DNA of 42,455 nucleotides, from assembly GCA_903887415.1 (NCBI GenBank), contig CAISPO010000049.1, positions 1 to 42,455 on the forward strand, given 5' to 3'. Position 1 is the stretch's first letter. Each line of letters begins with the position of its first letter. Below the pieces are notes generated by a model. That model saw nothing but the letters and a program-made list of their open reading frames with translations. It did no database searches and was not told the origin of the DNA. Shown here piece after piece: positions 1-8,569 of the stretch. The stretch is from an uncultured Bacteroidota bacterium. GTDB taxonomy: Bacteria; Bacteroidota; Bacteroidia; Chitinophagales; Chitinophagaceae. Made by a program: the position numbers and the translations under genes.

Positions 1-47
1 TATTAAATCCAGAATTTGGCGCAGTAACGGTTTGTTATTATTTTTAC

Positions 48-73
48 TACGTTTGAATAGCCCCATATTTTTG
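48..73 (+). promoter_or_regulatory. Candidate Bacteroidota -7 boxes upstream of the first gene
   Basis: Two 8-mers match the Bacteroidota -7 consensus TAnnTTTG: TACGTTTG at 48-55 and TATTTTTG at 66-73. They lie about 80-100 nt before the first of three tandem secreted-protein genes. No TTTG -33 box at the usual spacing was found, so the assignment is weak. The rest of the first 153 bases shows nothing else recognisable. Confidence 0.3.
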
Positions 74-153
74 TGTTTTGGTCGTTCTTAACCAAAGGTA
101 TGGCCGCTATTCAGGCAAAAAAGTTTCGGATAGTTGTGAATTAAATTCCATTT

Positions 154-687
154 ATGAAAACCGTTGCGTTGCCATTTCTTTTGGTGTTATCGCTGGCCTG
201 CCATATTTCCTATGCGCAAAATAGCATATTCGCAGGAAAAATTGTGGATGAAAATAATAAACCTGTGCCGGGTGCAATAATTAAGATAAGCAGCAAGACT
301 ACCTCGCCTGTTGAAGCTAAGTCGGATTCCGATGGACTGTATTGTACAAAGCCGATTGCTACCGGGCATTATCATTTGGCTGTGTTCCTGAACAGTGAAT
401 GCCGCGGGCTAAAGAACGTGGTGCTGGATGAGGCCTCGGGATCAAAGAAATTCTTCCTCATTAAAATGGGCGGTGGCAGTATTGATGTTAGTGCGGTGGA
501 TAAAGATCCAGCTATGGCAGTGAAGCTGGACCGGATAAACAGCAGGCATGATATGGACGGGGGAAATCGTGTTGGCACGTATCGTTTGCCGAACGATAAT
601 GCCAGTTTCTATTATCATAGGAAAGATTCGCTGATTAAAAAAGAAAATGCAGCACCTGTAGGTGAAAAAACGCCACAAATCAAATAG
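154..687 (+). CDS. Secreted CarboxypepD_reg-like protein, paralog 1 of 3
   Basis: The 177-residue product starts with a Sec signal peptide (hydrophobic residues 5-17, cleavage probably after YA before Q22). It then has one carboxypeptidase-regulatory-like beta-sandwich (about residues 25-105) with the typical FAGKIVDENNKPVPGA start and SDSDGLY turn. The C-terminal 70 residues are polar and unassigned. Such single domains in Bacteroidota are usually surface or periplasmic binding modules, but no substrate can be inferred. The next gene starts 11 nt downstream and encodes a clear paralog, so the three genes probably form one operon born by tandem duplication. Confidence 0.8.
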   Translation: MKTVALPFLLVLSLACHISYAQNSIFAGKIVDENNKPVPGAIIKISSKTTSPVEAKSDSDGLYCTKPIATGHYHLAVFLNSECRGLKNVVLDEASGSKKFFLIKMGGGSIDVSAVDKDPAMAVKLDRINSRHDMDGGNRVGTYRLPNDNASFYYHRKDSLIKKENAAPVGEKTPQIK

Positions 688-698
688 CTTTATCGCGA

Positions 699-1244
699 AT
701 GAATAAAATAATACCGTACCTTTTACTTATTGTATTGTTTTTTTTCGCACATGTTTGCTGTGCGCAGAACAGCATATTTGCCGGTAAAATAGTGGATCAG
801 AACAACAAGCCGGTGCCTGGCGCGGTTATTAAAGTGAGCAGGCCGGAAATGCCGCCGATAGAGGCCGTTTCGGACAGTGACGGGCTGTATTGTACCCGGC
901 AAATAGCCGATGGAAGTTATTACCTGGATGTGTTCACAGACGGGAAGTACAGAGGGGAAAACGAATTATCGATCGATACCTCTATGGGGGTAAAAAAGTT
1001 TTTCCTGATAAAGGTGCATAGCAGGAAATTTGCCGTGAGTGCAGTTGACAAGGATACCGCTATGGAAACCAAGCTGAAGGTCTCAGAAAAGGAAAACCAT
1101 ATGGTGACGGCCATCCCAGAGGTTACCGGCGGCACCTATATGTTTATGCTGAAGAAAGATACCACCAGCATTAAAGTCGAGCCAGAGCCGCAGCCGGTGA
1201 TAGAGGTGAAAAAACCAACCGCAATTAAAAAAAGACGCCGATGA
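699..1244 (+). CDS. Secreted CarboxypepD_reg-like protein, paralog 2 of 3
   Basis: The 181-residue product has a signal peptide (LLLIVLFFFAHVCCAQ) and a regulatory-like beta-sandwich very similar to paralog 1. Both share the NSIFAGKIVD start, the DSDGLYCT turn, a KKFFLIK strand and the SAVDKD motif after the domain. The tail is basic, ending KKRRR. It starts 11 nt after paralog 1 and its stop overlaps the start of paralog 3 by four bases (ATGA), which indicates translational coupling. Function is unknown. The shared SAVDKD segment beyond the domain suggests that duplication covered the whole gene. Confidence 0.8.
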   Translation: MNKIIPYLLLIVLFFFAHVCCAQNSIFAGKIVDQNNKPVPGAVIKVSRPEMPPIEAVSDSDGLYCTRQIADGSYYLDVFTDGKYRGENELSIDTSMGVKKFFLIKVHSRKFAVSAVDKDTAMETKLKVSEKENHMVTAIPEVTGGTYMFMLKKDTTSIKVEPEPQPVIEVKKPTAIKKRRR

Positions 1245-1654
1245 AAAAGATCGCAAATTATCTGCTGTCAATTGCCTTGGTATTTCAGGGCCATTGCGCA
1301 CTGGCACAGGCCGGTGTTCTTACCGGTAAAGTAGTTGATGCCGGCAATAAGCCGCTATGGGGCGCCGTAGTCCGGGTGAATAAGGACGGACATATGCTCA
1401 CGGAAGTAAGGGCAGGGGAGGATGGTATATATACTACCAAGCCACTTGAGCGCGGCCCTTACTTTATAACTGTGCAAATAGAAGGCAAGGAACTGGAAAC
1501 AAAAAAAATGTTCTTTGATGCAGCCGGTGTAAAAAAATACTATATCCTGAAAGTGGTAAAAGACAAAGTGGAAATAAGCAAGATGGACGAAGATGCCTTC
1601 AACGAAATGGATCTGCGTGAGCGGAGGGATGTGCAACGCCGGCCGAAACGGTAG
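1241..1654 (+). CDS. Secreted CarboxypepD_reg-like protein, paralog 3 of 3
   Basis: This 137-residue product is the shortest and most divergent paralog. It has a signal peptide (to about ALAQ), the domain start VLTGKVVDAGNKPLWGA, a conserved G-IYTTKPL turn and a KKYYILKV strand matching KKFFLIK of the other two. The C-terminus stops soon after the domain with a very basic RRDVQRRPKR tail. The start codon lies in an ATGA overlap with the preceding gene. A strong hairpin terminator follows at 1751-1774. It is probably the last gene of the operon; role unknown. Confidence 0.78.
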   Translation: MKKIANYLLSIALVFQGHCALAQAGVLTGKVVDAGNKPLWGAVVRVNKDGHMLTEVRAGEDGIYTTKPLERGPYFITVQIEGKELETKKMFFDAAGVKKYYILKVVKDKVEISKMDEDAFNEMDLRERRDVQRRPKR

Positions 1655-1750
1655 ATGCTATTGAATATGGCTATTATAGCCCGCACCGCCAAAAGATATT
1701 GCGGATTGTTGCAATCGGCGAACCGAATTGAAGACAGACTGCCTAAAAAA

Positions 1751-1774
1751 GCCTGCCGGGAAAACCCGGCAGGC
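1751..1774. terminator. Bidirectional hairpin terminator between convergent genes
   Basis: A perfect 10-bp stem (GCCTGCCGGG / CCCGGCAGGC) with an AAAA loop sits between the convergent genes ending at 1654 and 1802. A run of A precedes it, so it serves the minus-strand gene well; the plus side has only a weak T run. Confidence 0.8.
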
Positions 1775-1801
1775 TGAACCATTATTACTTATCGTTTGTA
1801 A

Positions 1802-2878
1802 TTACTGAACTGCTATTCTTGCAACAGAAGAGCTGTTGCCATTGTTGATTTTAGCAATATACATACCTGGCATTAAGTGGAGGCCGTTAACTGTGATCGT
1901 TTCACCGCCATTTTTTGCATTTACCGTCTCTGTATGAAGTACACGGCCTGCAAGGTCATAAATGTTTAGTGCGTAAGTACCTTCTTCGCTGGTACTGTAA
2001 GCCAAAGTTATTTTATCGGAAGTAGCCTGGCCTATAGCTGTTAAAGAAACAGATGGCTGAGTAGAAACATTTACTACACCTGTGCCGCCCACAGAGTTGG
2101 TGTAAGTCAGGTGAAAGTCATCGATAGCCGATGTAGTGCGCAAGCCAGAACCCGAAGAAGAATTCAGTGTAGCTATACGGATCCATACATTCTGGCTGTT
2201 GTTATCGAGCAGATTGCCGAAGTTTACAGTTACCGGAACATTTGAAAACTTGTAGCCGCCCGTGGTCATAGATGTTGCAGTTACAGAAGCGACAGGTACC
2301 GGGGTAAACAATGTTGGCGTTGTTCCAAAACCATAGTCAACAGCCCATGTTGTAACACGCGGAGACGTTTGGTCCAGCGATTCCATGTTAAATGTTGCTA
2401 TGAAGCCCGAAAGGCCGGTAGTATTAGTTACACAGAAAACAAATGCAGGCCCCGGATCATAACCTCCGCTGCTTTTTTGGCGAAGACCGAATGCCCGGTT
2501 GGTTACAGCTTCTTCGTCACCGCAGTTCATTGCATTCGTTCCGGCACCAGCATCATTAGATGGCACATTCTTAAATCCTGCTCCGAAAATATCTGTAGTG
2601 CAAGCGCCTGCCAGTGTATCAAGGCCTGCAGAGTCCGCATAACGGCCATAAGCTACCGAGCCGAAAGCTACAGGTGCGCCACTGATAGAGTCGATGTAAA
2701 AATTACCGGGGCTTGTTGATGTAGCGCTAATATAGCCCGCCCATCCTGTTGGCAGGCCCGAGCCTATGCCATCGAAGTTTTGCGAATAAGAAGTGCCTGT
2801 CAGGGAGTATGGAGTGACCTGGGCGAAAGAAGTTACAGCACCTGCACATAACGTCAACAGTAGTAATGTTTTTTTCAT
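1802..2878 (-). CDS. T9SS type A sorting domain-containing secreted protein
   Basis: The 358-residue protein has a signal peptide (MKKTLLLLTLCAGAVTSFAQ) and a large beta-rich region. It begins with an SQNFDGIGSGLPTGW motif typical of jelly-roll-like T9SS cargo domains. The last 75 residues form a T9SS type-A C-terminal sorting domain (ALNIYDLAGRVLHTE, then GMYIAKI, ending VARIAVQ). It should be exported by Sec, moved across the outer membrane by T9SS and attached to the surface or released. It lies downstream of, and co-directional with, the lipoprotein and TonB-receptor genes, so it may be a surface partner of that system. No catalytic motif was recognised. Confidence 0.85.
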   Translation of the reverse strand: MKKTLLLLTLCAGAVTSFAQVTPYSLTGTSYSQNFDGIGSGLPTGWAGYISATSTSPGNFYIDSISGAPVAFGSVAYGRYADSAGLDTLAGACTTDIFGAGFKNVPSNDAGAGTNAMNCGDEEAVTNRAFGLRQKSSGGYDPGPAFVFCVTNTTGLSGFIATFNMESLDQTSPRVTTWAVDYGFGTTPTLFTPVPVASVTATSMTTGGYKFSNVPVTVNFGNLLDNNSQNVWIRIATLNSSSGSGLRTTSAIDDFHLTYTNSVGGTGVVNVSTQPSVSLTAIGQATSDKITLAYSTSEEGTYALNIYDLAGRVLHTETVNAKNGGETITVNGLHLMPGMYIAKINNGNSSSVARIAVQ

Positions 2879-2985
2879 TTTTTGCTTTTTATTTTGTTCG
2901 TGTAAAAGTCATTTTATAATCTGTCTAAAATGTTACCTTAGGATTAAGTAATTGTTAAGAGTATATTGATATCCATGGAGTCACG

Positions 2986-3816
2986 TTAATGACATCTGGG
3001 TTGAGTCATTTGCACATCCGTTGTATCCCGTATCTGAAACTGGTTAGTGCTGCCATAGAGGGCAAATATGCCGGTTATAGTACCATAGCCAGATGGCGTA
3101 ATGGCATTGAAGAAATTGGAGTAGCTGCTGTTGTATAGTGTGATAGAAGCTGCAGTTCCGGAACCATTATTGCATTCTACAAGGTTACGTGAAGTACTGA
3201 CTGCTGCGCTGCTTGGCAGAGCGTAAACCACGTTCATGGATGCACTGTCGAACTGCATATTATCGAGCTTTATCAGGGTATTCTGGTATGGGCCGGGGAA
3301 GGAAAGGTCGGTTAACCTGCATTCAAGGGGTGTTACAGTATGTGGATAAGATGCTTTTACAATAAAAGTATCTTGCAAGGTGGGAGGGATACCAGTCACA
3401 GTGTTGCCGCCCGCGGTTACATTGTAAGCCAGTTCAGGGTTGCCCTTATAACTCGTGATATACAATCCATTTAGTTTAATGTACACTTTACGGCCAATAG
3501 GATAGTCATTGTACAAATAGGTATTCGCAATTGAGATGTTGATGCCGGCAGTGGAATCCTGGATAACGATCTGTTTATAAAAATTCCCCGACCTGTCGTC
3601 AGCTACCACAATACCATAGATGGTGCTGTCGCCCAGTATCCTGTATGCGCCATTTGTGCCCCATAAAGGTTTTACCAGGTCCCTGATCTTCAAATTTACG
3701 GTCAACCCCGGGTCAAAAGTGGTGAGGTCCGGTGGGTTATCATAAGATTGTTTAAGGCATGAGCTTAAAGAAATACTCATGGCTGCTGCAAAAAGTGTAA
3801 GTCGGAAATTCTTCAT
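2986..3816 (-). CDS. DUF5689-like lipoprotein (putative OB-fold, surface)
   Basis: The 276-residue product has a lipoprotein signal peptide with the lipobox LSSC (Cys20). The pattern of an IYGIVVADDRSGNFYK segment followed by IQDSTAGINI and a YPIGRKVYIKLNG strand is what I recall of DUF5689/YhcR-type OB-fold domains, which accompany exported nucleases. It sits 32 nt downstream of the TonB-dependent receptor gene and is probably cotranscribed with it. The inferred role is a cell-surface binding lipoprotein feeding the receptor, with nucleic acid or a nucleotide as plausible ligand. The family name is from memory of the motif pattern and was not searched. Confidence 0.7.
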   Translation of the reverse strand: MKNFRLTLFAAAMSISLSSCLKQSYDNPPDLTTFDPGLTVNLKIRDLVKPLWGTNGAYRILGDSTIYGIVVADDRSGNFYKQIVIQDSTAGINISIANTYLYNDYPIGRKVYIKLNGLYITSYKGNPELAYNVTAGGNTVTGIPPTLQDTFIVKASYPHTVTPLECRLTDLSFPGPYQNTLIKLDNMQFDSASMNVVYALPSSAAVSTSRNLVECNNGSGTAASITLYNSSYSNFFNAITPSGYGTITGIFALYGSTNQFQIRDTTDVQMTQPRCH

Positions 3817-3848
3817 TTGTATTATTTTATTTTTATTGTTTAACGTTA

Positions 3849-6686
3849 TTAAAACCGCAAGCTCGCGTTTATAGAAAAGTTGATGCCCATCCCGTAAATG
3901 TATTTGTTGGCAAATTTCGAAGAGTTATAATTTGTAAAGTCATACCTAAGCTGTTCGTAACCGCTGTTGATGACATTTGTGTTGTTGAGCAGGTTGCCAA
4001 TACTTGCGCTGATGTTCAGTACACTTTTACTGGAGATGCTGTTTATTTTCTTCGACATTTTTGATAGCTGGAAATTCTTGCCGGCGCGCATGTCTATAGT
4101 AAAAGCGCTGGGCAGTTCTTCCTGGTTCATTACAGAGGCCCATTCCGGTGTTCCCTGTGTGTAAAACCCGCCTGCGGCAGTTGTTCTCCGGTTAGGGTTG
4201 ATCTCCACATAGTTCCTGTCGAAGTAGTTAAAGGACACATTTATGTTCCAGCTTTTTGGGTGATAATTGAGGGCTGCTATGTAAGATGACTGCGGGCCGC
4301 TGGACAGGTAATAGTTCTTAATATAAGTAGTGCTGGGCGTGGATGTTGTAGTGGGCTGGTTATCAAGATATACGTTGATGTTGGGGTTGTTGGTATAAAA
4401 AGCCTGCCCCACAGATGCAATGCCCAGTGCTGTGAACTGACGGGATATTTTATACATCAGTGACAGCTCTGTTCCTATGTTCCGGGTGTTTTCGTTGGTC
4501 ATAACGTAGTTCACCGAAGTGTTATAGGCCGGGTCGTCATCGTAGAACCGTTTTATTTCCGTAGCGTTGGTAACATCGGCCACATAACCAAGCACTTTCA
4601 CTGCCCACTTATTAGCGTTCAGATAATAACCTGCCTCTGCGGTCTTATTGTTTTGCACCGTAGGGTTACTTACTGTAAAGTCCCGTGTGGGGGCCGAAAT
4701 ATAGGTGTTCGTTGGAGTGGGCGGGGTGACACTGTATGCTGCATTTACAAAAAATGTATTCCGCAGGTCGATCTTATAGGTAGCGCCACCTTTTACAGCG
4801 TAAGTCAGGAAATTTTGGGAAGGGCTTTTTCCAAAGGAATTGTCCGGGAATAACCCGTTCCTGAAATAACCATCGCGGGAAAAAGAATAGTCACCTGCGG
4901 TAACGGCTGCAAAAAAGCTGAACTTATCTAAAGTATAAACTCCCTGGCCCCATACAAGTGCGTTGTTTACTTTTATTGCATAGTCATTCCCATACTTATC
5001 ACCAACTTTGATAACGGCGTTGGGTTGGTTAAGGTTGTTCTGATTGTAAGTAGGGCTGCCTACATATTGCTGGCTGGCAAAATTATTATAGTTTACATAG
5101 TAATCACCACCCAGGAGGTCGGCAAGCTGGTTATAATTTTCTGTGCTTTGCGAGGTTGCGGTGAGGCCGCCCGTAAAAGTGATATTATCAGTCAGTACGT
5201 GTTCAATATTTGTATTGAAACTGTATTTTTTAAGGTTAGCTACCGTATTGCTGAGTACGTAGGACGATTGTTTGCCGGTATAATTATTGCCAGCTACACC
5301 GTTTACATTATACATGGTTTGTGTGTTCAGGTAATTGGCCTGATACATGCGGCCCCAGTTAATTTGCATGGCTGCTGCCGGGTCTGCCAATATTTCCTGC
5401 TTCAGTGAGTTGCCCACGGTAGAGTCTGGCGGCGACATAGTGTACCAGTAGCTGGGCATATTCTTGTAGTAATCTCCGTATGGGCTTGAGGCGTTATAAT
5501 AATCGATGAAAGATTCTTTGTCCTTGCCGAATTCATATCCTACCGCGGTATTCCACCTGGTCTTATCGTTTGGCTTGTATTCATAGTTCAGTATCGTCAG
5601 TGGCCTGAACTCTTTTTGAACCCTTGCGTTGCGTATATCGCCGTTATCGTATCCCCAGTTATGGTTATAGTAATTTGAGCCATCGAGCGCATAAGCCTCT
5701 TTTGTTGCCGATGCTGCTTTTGCATGGTCTATAGGAGAGCTCACAGTGGTAAGGTTCAGCAGGCCTTTTCCCAGTTTTTTGCTTACGCCCGCAGAATATG
5801 CATAGTCATTGTAAGATGTACCGGGAAAGTAGCCTTTATCTGCCCAGCGCTTTGCAAACGAGGCGGTATAAGCCCATCCGTTAGCGTTCATTCCGCTGCT
5901 GTGCGTCAGGGTTACGCCCTTGTTGTAATTTCGGTCGGTTTCCACATAGGCTACCTTTGTTTCGGCATATTGGTTTGCAGCACTGGCATCGCGGTATTCA
6001 GTCCCGGTTTTCTGCCCGAATGCATAGCTGGACGGCCCAAGGCCATAAACCTGGTCGCGCAGGCGGAAGACATCGTACAGCTTTCCGAACTGGTTAAAGC
6101 TCACAGCATTTGTTTCCAGGTTATTAATGGTGATCCCGTTAATATTCTGGTCATGTTCGCCGCTCTGCAGCCCGCGATAATGAAAATTGTACAGCGCCAC
6201 CAGGCTGTACATGGCGCCTAAAAACTGGTCGCGTGTATTTGAAGCGGCCATTGCCCCGCCCATGTTTTGGGCCGAAACACCATCGTCTTCAGTGCTGGTA
6301 TTGCCGTTGTCGTCAATAACTATTGTTGGTATTTCCGCATTTTCCTGGGCAGACATGTCAACACCATTTGGCGTCACCAGGATATCGCCCATATCCACTT
6401 CCTGCTTGTCAACGGTAACTGTCTTTGTTTCAGTATTGATATTAAAGTTGCTGATCACAACAGTCTGGGAGCCAAATGGCACTTCGCTGATCACGAAATT
6501 ACCATCTCCGTCAGTAGTTGTAAATACATTCAGTGCAGGTATAGAAACCTTAATATCATTGAAAGGCGCTTTACTGGTGGCATTGATAATTTTACCTTTT
6601 ACTATCGCTGTATTTTTTGTTTTTTGAGCTATGCTGAATGTCGAGATGGAAATAAATAATGCAAGGATCGCAATGAACTTACTCAT
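3849..6686 (-). CDS. TonB-dependent outer-membrane receptor with CarboxypepD_reg-like N-domain
   Basis: The 945-residue protein has a signal peptide (to about SIAQ), an N-terminal regulatory-like sandwich (GKIINATSKAPFNDIKVSI, about residues 28-110), an acidic linker, a plug-like region (about 140-260; NINGITINNLETN) and a long beta-barrel rich in aromatic-ended strands, ending with an aromatic residue (NASLRF), as expected for BAM insertion. It would import a ligand over the outer membrane using TonB energy. Neighbours are a DUF5689-like lipoprotein downstream and an exported EEP-family phosphoesterase divergently upstream, which suggests uptake of products of extracellular nucleic-acid or phosphoester breakdown. 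The minus-strand upstream region has TAATTTCG, one base off a -7 box. Confidence 0.88.
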   Translation of the reverse strand: MSKFIAILALFISISTFSIAQKTKNTAIVKGKIINATSKAPFNDIKVSIPALNVFTTTDGDGNFVISEVPFGSQTVVISNFNINTETKTVTVDKQEVDMGDILVTPNGVDMSAQENAEIPTIVIDDNGNTSTEDDGVSAQNMGGAMAASNTRDQFLGAMYSLVALYNFHYRGLQSGEHDQNINGITINNLETNAVSFNQFGKLYDVFRLRDQVYGLGPSSYAFGQKTGTEYRDASAANQYAETKVAYVETDRNYNKGVTLTHSSGMNANGWAYTASFAKRWADKGYFPGTSYNDYAYSAGVSKKLGKGLLNLTTVSSPIDHAKAASATKEAYALDGSNYYNHNWGYDNGDIRNARVQKEFRPLTILNYEYKPNDKTRWNTAVGYEFGKDKESFIDYYNASSPYGDYYKNMPSYWYTMSPPDSTVGNSLKQEILADPAAAMQINWGRMYQANYLNTQTMYNVNGVAGNNYTGKQSSYVLSNTVANLKKYSFNTNIEHVLTDNITFTGGLTATSQSTENYNQLADLLGGDYYVNYNNFASQQYVGSPTYNQNNLNQPNAVIKVGDKYGNDYAIKVNNALVWGQGVYTLDKFSFFAAVTAGDYSFSRDGYFRNGLFPDNSFGKSPSQNFLTYAVKGGATYKIDLRNTFFVNAAYSVTPPTPTNTYISAPTRDFTVSNPTVQNNKTAEAGYYLNANKWAVKVLGYVADVTNATEIKRFYDDDPAYNTSVNYVMTNENTRNIGTELSLMYKISRQFTALGIASVGQAFYTNNPNINVYLDNQPTTTSTPSTTYIKNYYLSSGPQSSYIAALNYHPKSWNINVSFNYFDRNYVEINPNRRTTAAGGFYTQGTPEWASVMNQEELPSAFTIDMRAGKNFQLSKMSKKINSISSKSVLNISASIGNLLNNTNVINSGYEQLRYDFTNYNSSKFANKYIYGMGINFSINASLRF

Positions 6687-6859
6687 GATACAAAAATGTG
6701 TTTAAGCGTGTAATTGAGTTTGCGAAATTAGGCAGGCAGCCATTGAACAATCAATTTAGTTGGTTATGTTATCGTTACCACTACATAAATTTTATGTTAC
6801 TTAATTGTGACCAATCGTTTTTTTAGATTCAATTGCAATTCCTTTGCGAAAATTTTAGT

Positions 6860-7879
6860 ATGCTGAATAAGGCGGTTTTATCAGGGTTGTTTATTCTTCT
6901 ATTTATCAATGCGAAGGCGCAAAAAGAATATAAAGTAGTTGCAATAGGTTTTTATAATTGCGAGAATTTTTTCGACACCATCCACGACCCCAATAAAAAA
7001 GACCTTGAAACAACCCCTACCGGCAAAGACTACCTGGAAAAGCAGCACAATATTGCCACAGTCATAGAGCAGCTCGGTACTGATTTGACGCCAGATGGCG
7101 CCGCAATGGTAGGCCTGGCCGAAGTAGAGAATGACAATGTGCTTAAAGATCTTATAGCCCAGCCCGAACTAAAAAAACGCCACTATAAGTATGAATGGTT
7201 TTACACGCCCGATGAGCGTGGTATAAGCACCGCATTGCTCTACAACCCCAAGTACCTCAAGGTGCTGAAATCAGAGCCATTGCATGTGGCCACAGAAACT
7301 TTACCTGGCAAGCGCCCAACACGGGATATATTGCATGTATGTGGTGTACTTGCCGGAGATACGGTGCATATCCTGGTAAACCACTGGCCTTCGAAATCGG
7401 GTGGGGAGGCGGCGAGTGCGCCGGGCCGCAAGTTGGCCGCAACGGTGGCAAAAAGGGTAGTGGATTCGCTTATGAGCCGGGACCCCGATATCAAGATCAT
7501 CATCATGGGCGATTTCAACGATAACCCCACGAGCGAAGGCATAGCAGATATACTGAATGCCAAAGCGGACATAAAAGACGTGGAGCTCAACGGCATATAT
7601 AACCCCTGGATAAAAATGTACAAAAAGGGCCTCGGGACAGAAAATTACCAGCATGAATGGAACCTTATAGACCAGATCATGGTTTCCGGTTCATTTATTA
7701 CCAACAACAATAAGCGGTGGAAATACTATAACGCCGAAATTTTCAACAAGAGTTTCCTTACTTACCAGTTTGGTTACAACAAGGGCCTGCCGCACCGCTC
7801 ATATACGGCAGCCCATCTGTGGGATAACGGTTACAGCGACCACTTCCCTGTGCTGATGTATTTGGTGGAGAAAAAGTAA
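6860..7879 (+). CDS. Exported endonuclease/exonuclease/phosphatase (EEP) family protein
   Basis: I chose the ATG at 6860 rather than 6833 because it puts a signal peptide (MLNKAVLSGLFILLFINAKAQ) at the N-terminus; the product is then 339 residues. EEP catalytic motifs are present in order: FYNCENFFD (metal and phosphate Asn), GLAEVEND (metal Glu), VNHWPSKSGG, GDFNDNP (Asp/Asn) and a C-terminal SDHFP (Asp/His). It should cleave phosphodiester or phosphomonoester bonds in the periplasm or outside the cell. It is divergent from the TonB-receptor operon across about 170 bp. Its stop lies one base before the stop of the convergent dioxygenase gene. Confidence 0.87.
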   Translation: MLNKAVLSGLFILLFINAKAQKEYKVVAIGFYNCENFFDTIHDPNKKDLETTPTGKDYLEKQHNIATVIEQLGTDLTPDGAAMVGLAEVENDNVLKDLIAQPELKKRHYKYEWFYTPDERGISTALLYNPKYLKVLKSEPLHVATETLPGKRPTRDILHVCGVLAGDTVHILVNHWPSKSGGEAASAPGRKLAATVAKRVVDSLMSRDPDIKIIIMGDFNDNPTSEGIADILNAKADIKDVELNGIYNPWIKMYKKGLGTENYQHEWNLIDQIMVSGSFITNNNKRWKYYNAEIFNKSFLTYQFGYNKGLPHRSYTAAHLWDNGYSDHFPVLMYLVEKK

Positions 7880-7880
7880 T

Positions 7881-8402
7881 TTATTTGCCTGGAGGTGACA
7901 TTACCGTACCACACTTTTTGCAGGTGCGCTTTTCAACATCATCATAAAAGCGGTTCATTATGGGCGGCAACTGCGCTACAATGTCTGTGATGTTGGCAAA
8001 CTCCTCATAGAGTTTTTCATCGCACTTTTCGCAGAACCACATAAAGCCATCCAGTTCCTCAGTCTTACGTTTTATTTCTATTACCAGGCCCACGGTATTT
8101 GACCCTCTCTGCGGTGAGTGGGGTGTTCTGCCTGGCAGTAGGAACATATCCCCGGCTTTTATGGGTATGTCAACGATCTTTCCGTCCTCCTGTATGCGCA
8201 CTACAATATCACCTTCCAATTGGTAGAAAAGCTCCTCGCCTTCATTGAAGTGAAAATCTTTACGGCTGTTGGGACCGCCTACTACCATCACTATAAAATC
8301 GCCCGCTTCTGTGTAAACGCTTTGATTGCCTACTGGTGGTTTCAGTAAGTGGCGGTGTTCTTCTATCCATTTGTTCAGGTTGAAAGGACGTTGTACTGGC
8401 AT
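7881..8402 (-). CDS. nbaC: 3-hydroxyanthranilate 3,4-dioxygenase
   Basis: The 173-residue cupin opens the ring of 3-hydroxyanthranilate with O2 to give the precursor of quinolinate (de novo NAD synthesis from tryptophan, or 2-nitrobenzoate/anthranilate catabolism). Fe(II) ligands His51, Glu57 and His95 are all present. The bacterial-type C-terminal rubredoxin-like iron site is seen as CEKC (124-127) and CKKC (161-164). Length matches the family. No other kynurenine-pathway gene lies nearby, so it stands alone here. The stop is adjacent to that of the convergent EEP gene. The symbol haaO is also used for this enzyme. Confidence 0.95.
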   Translation of the reverse strand: MPVQRPFNLNKWIEEHRHLLKPPVGNQSVYTEAGDFIVMVVGGPNSRKDFHFNEGEELFYQLEGDIVVRIQEDGKIVDIPIKAGDMFLLPGRTPHSPQRGSNTVGLVIEIKRKTEELDGFMWFCEKCDEKLYEEFANITDIVAQLPPIMNRFYDDVEKRTCKKCGTVMSPPGK

Positions 8403-8432
8403 GTTGATCAGTTAAAGAGTTAAAATGGTTAA

Positions 8433-8468
8433 GACCTCTCCCCAGCCCTCTCTGAAGGAGAGGGAGGT
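8433..8468. repeat. GC-rich palindromic intergenic repeat (GACCTCTCCCC type), copy 1
   Basis: The sequence begins GACCTCTCCCC and contains CCCTCTC/GAGAGGG arms around a short loop. Related sequences appear at 8533-8569, 21003-21018 and 34836-34872. It lies between two co-directional minus-strand genes. Such short GC-rich palindromes stand out against the AT-rich intergenic background and are probably a dispersed genomic repeat. Confidence 0.6.
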
Positions 8469-8532
8469 GTTGCGCAAGCGCGAGCGGTTGTTTATTAAAT
8501 ATTCATTAGTTTAAGCGTTGCTGTGCTCATTC

Positions 8533-8569
8533 GACCTCACCCACGCCCCCGGAGAGGGGCGGAAAGGTC
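8533..8569. repeat. GC-rich palindromic repeat, copy 2, overlapping a stop codon
   Basis: An imperfect palindrome bounded by GACC and GGTC has an inner GCCCC/GGGGC stem. Its right end supplies the TGA stop of the minus-strand CBS-domain gene (stop at 8568-8570). It may also act as the transcription terminator of that gene, although no T run follows. Confidence 0.6.

Noticed and set aside
7881..8402. Kynurenine-pathway operon
   Set aside because: Only the 3-hydroxyanthranilate dioxygenase is present. Neighbours are an exported nuclease-like gene and a CBS membrane protein on unrelated transcripts.
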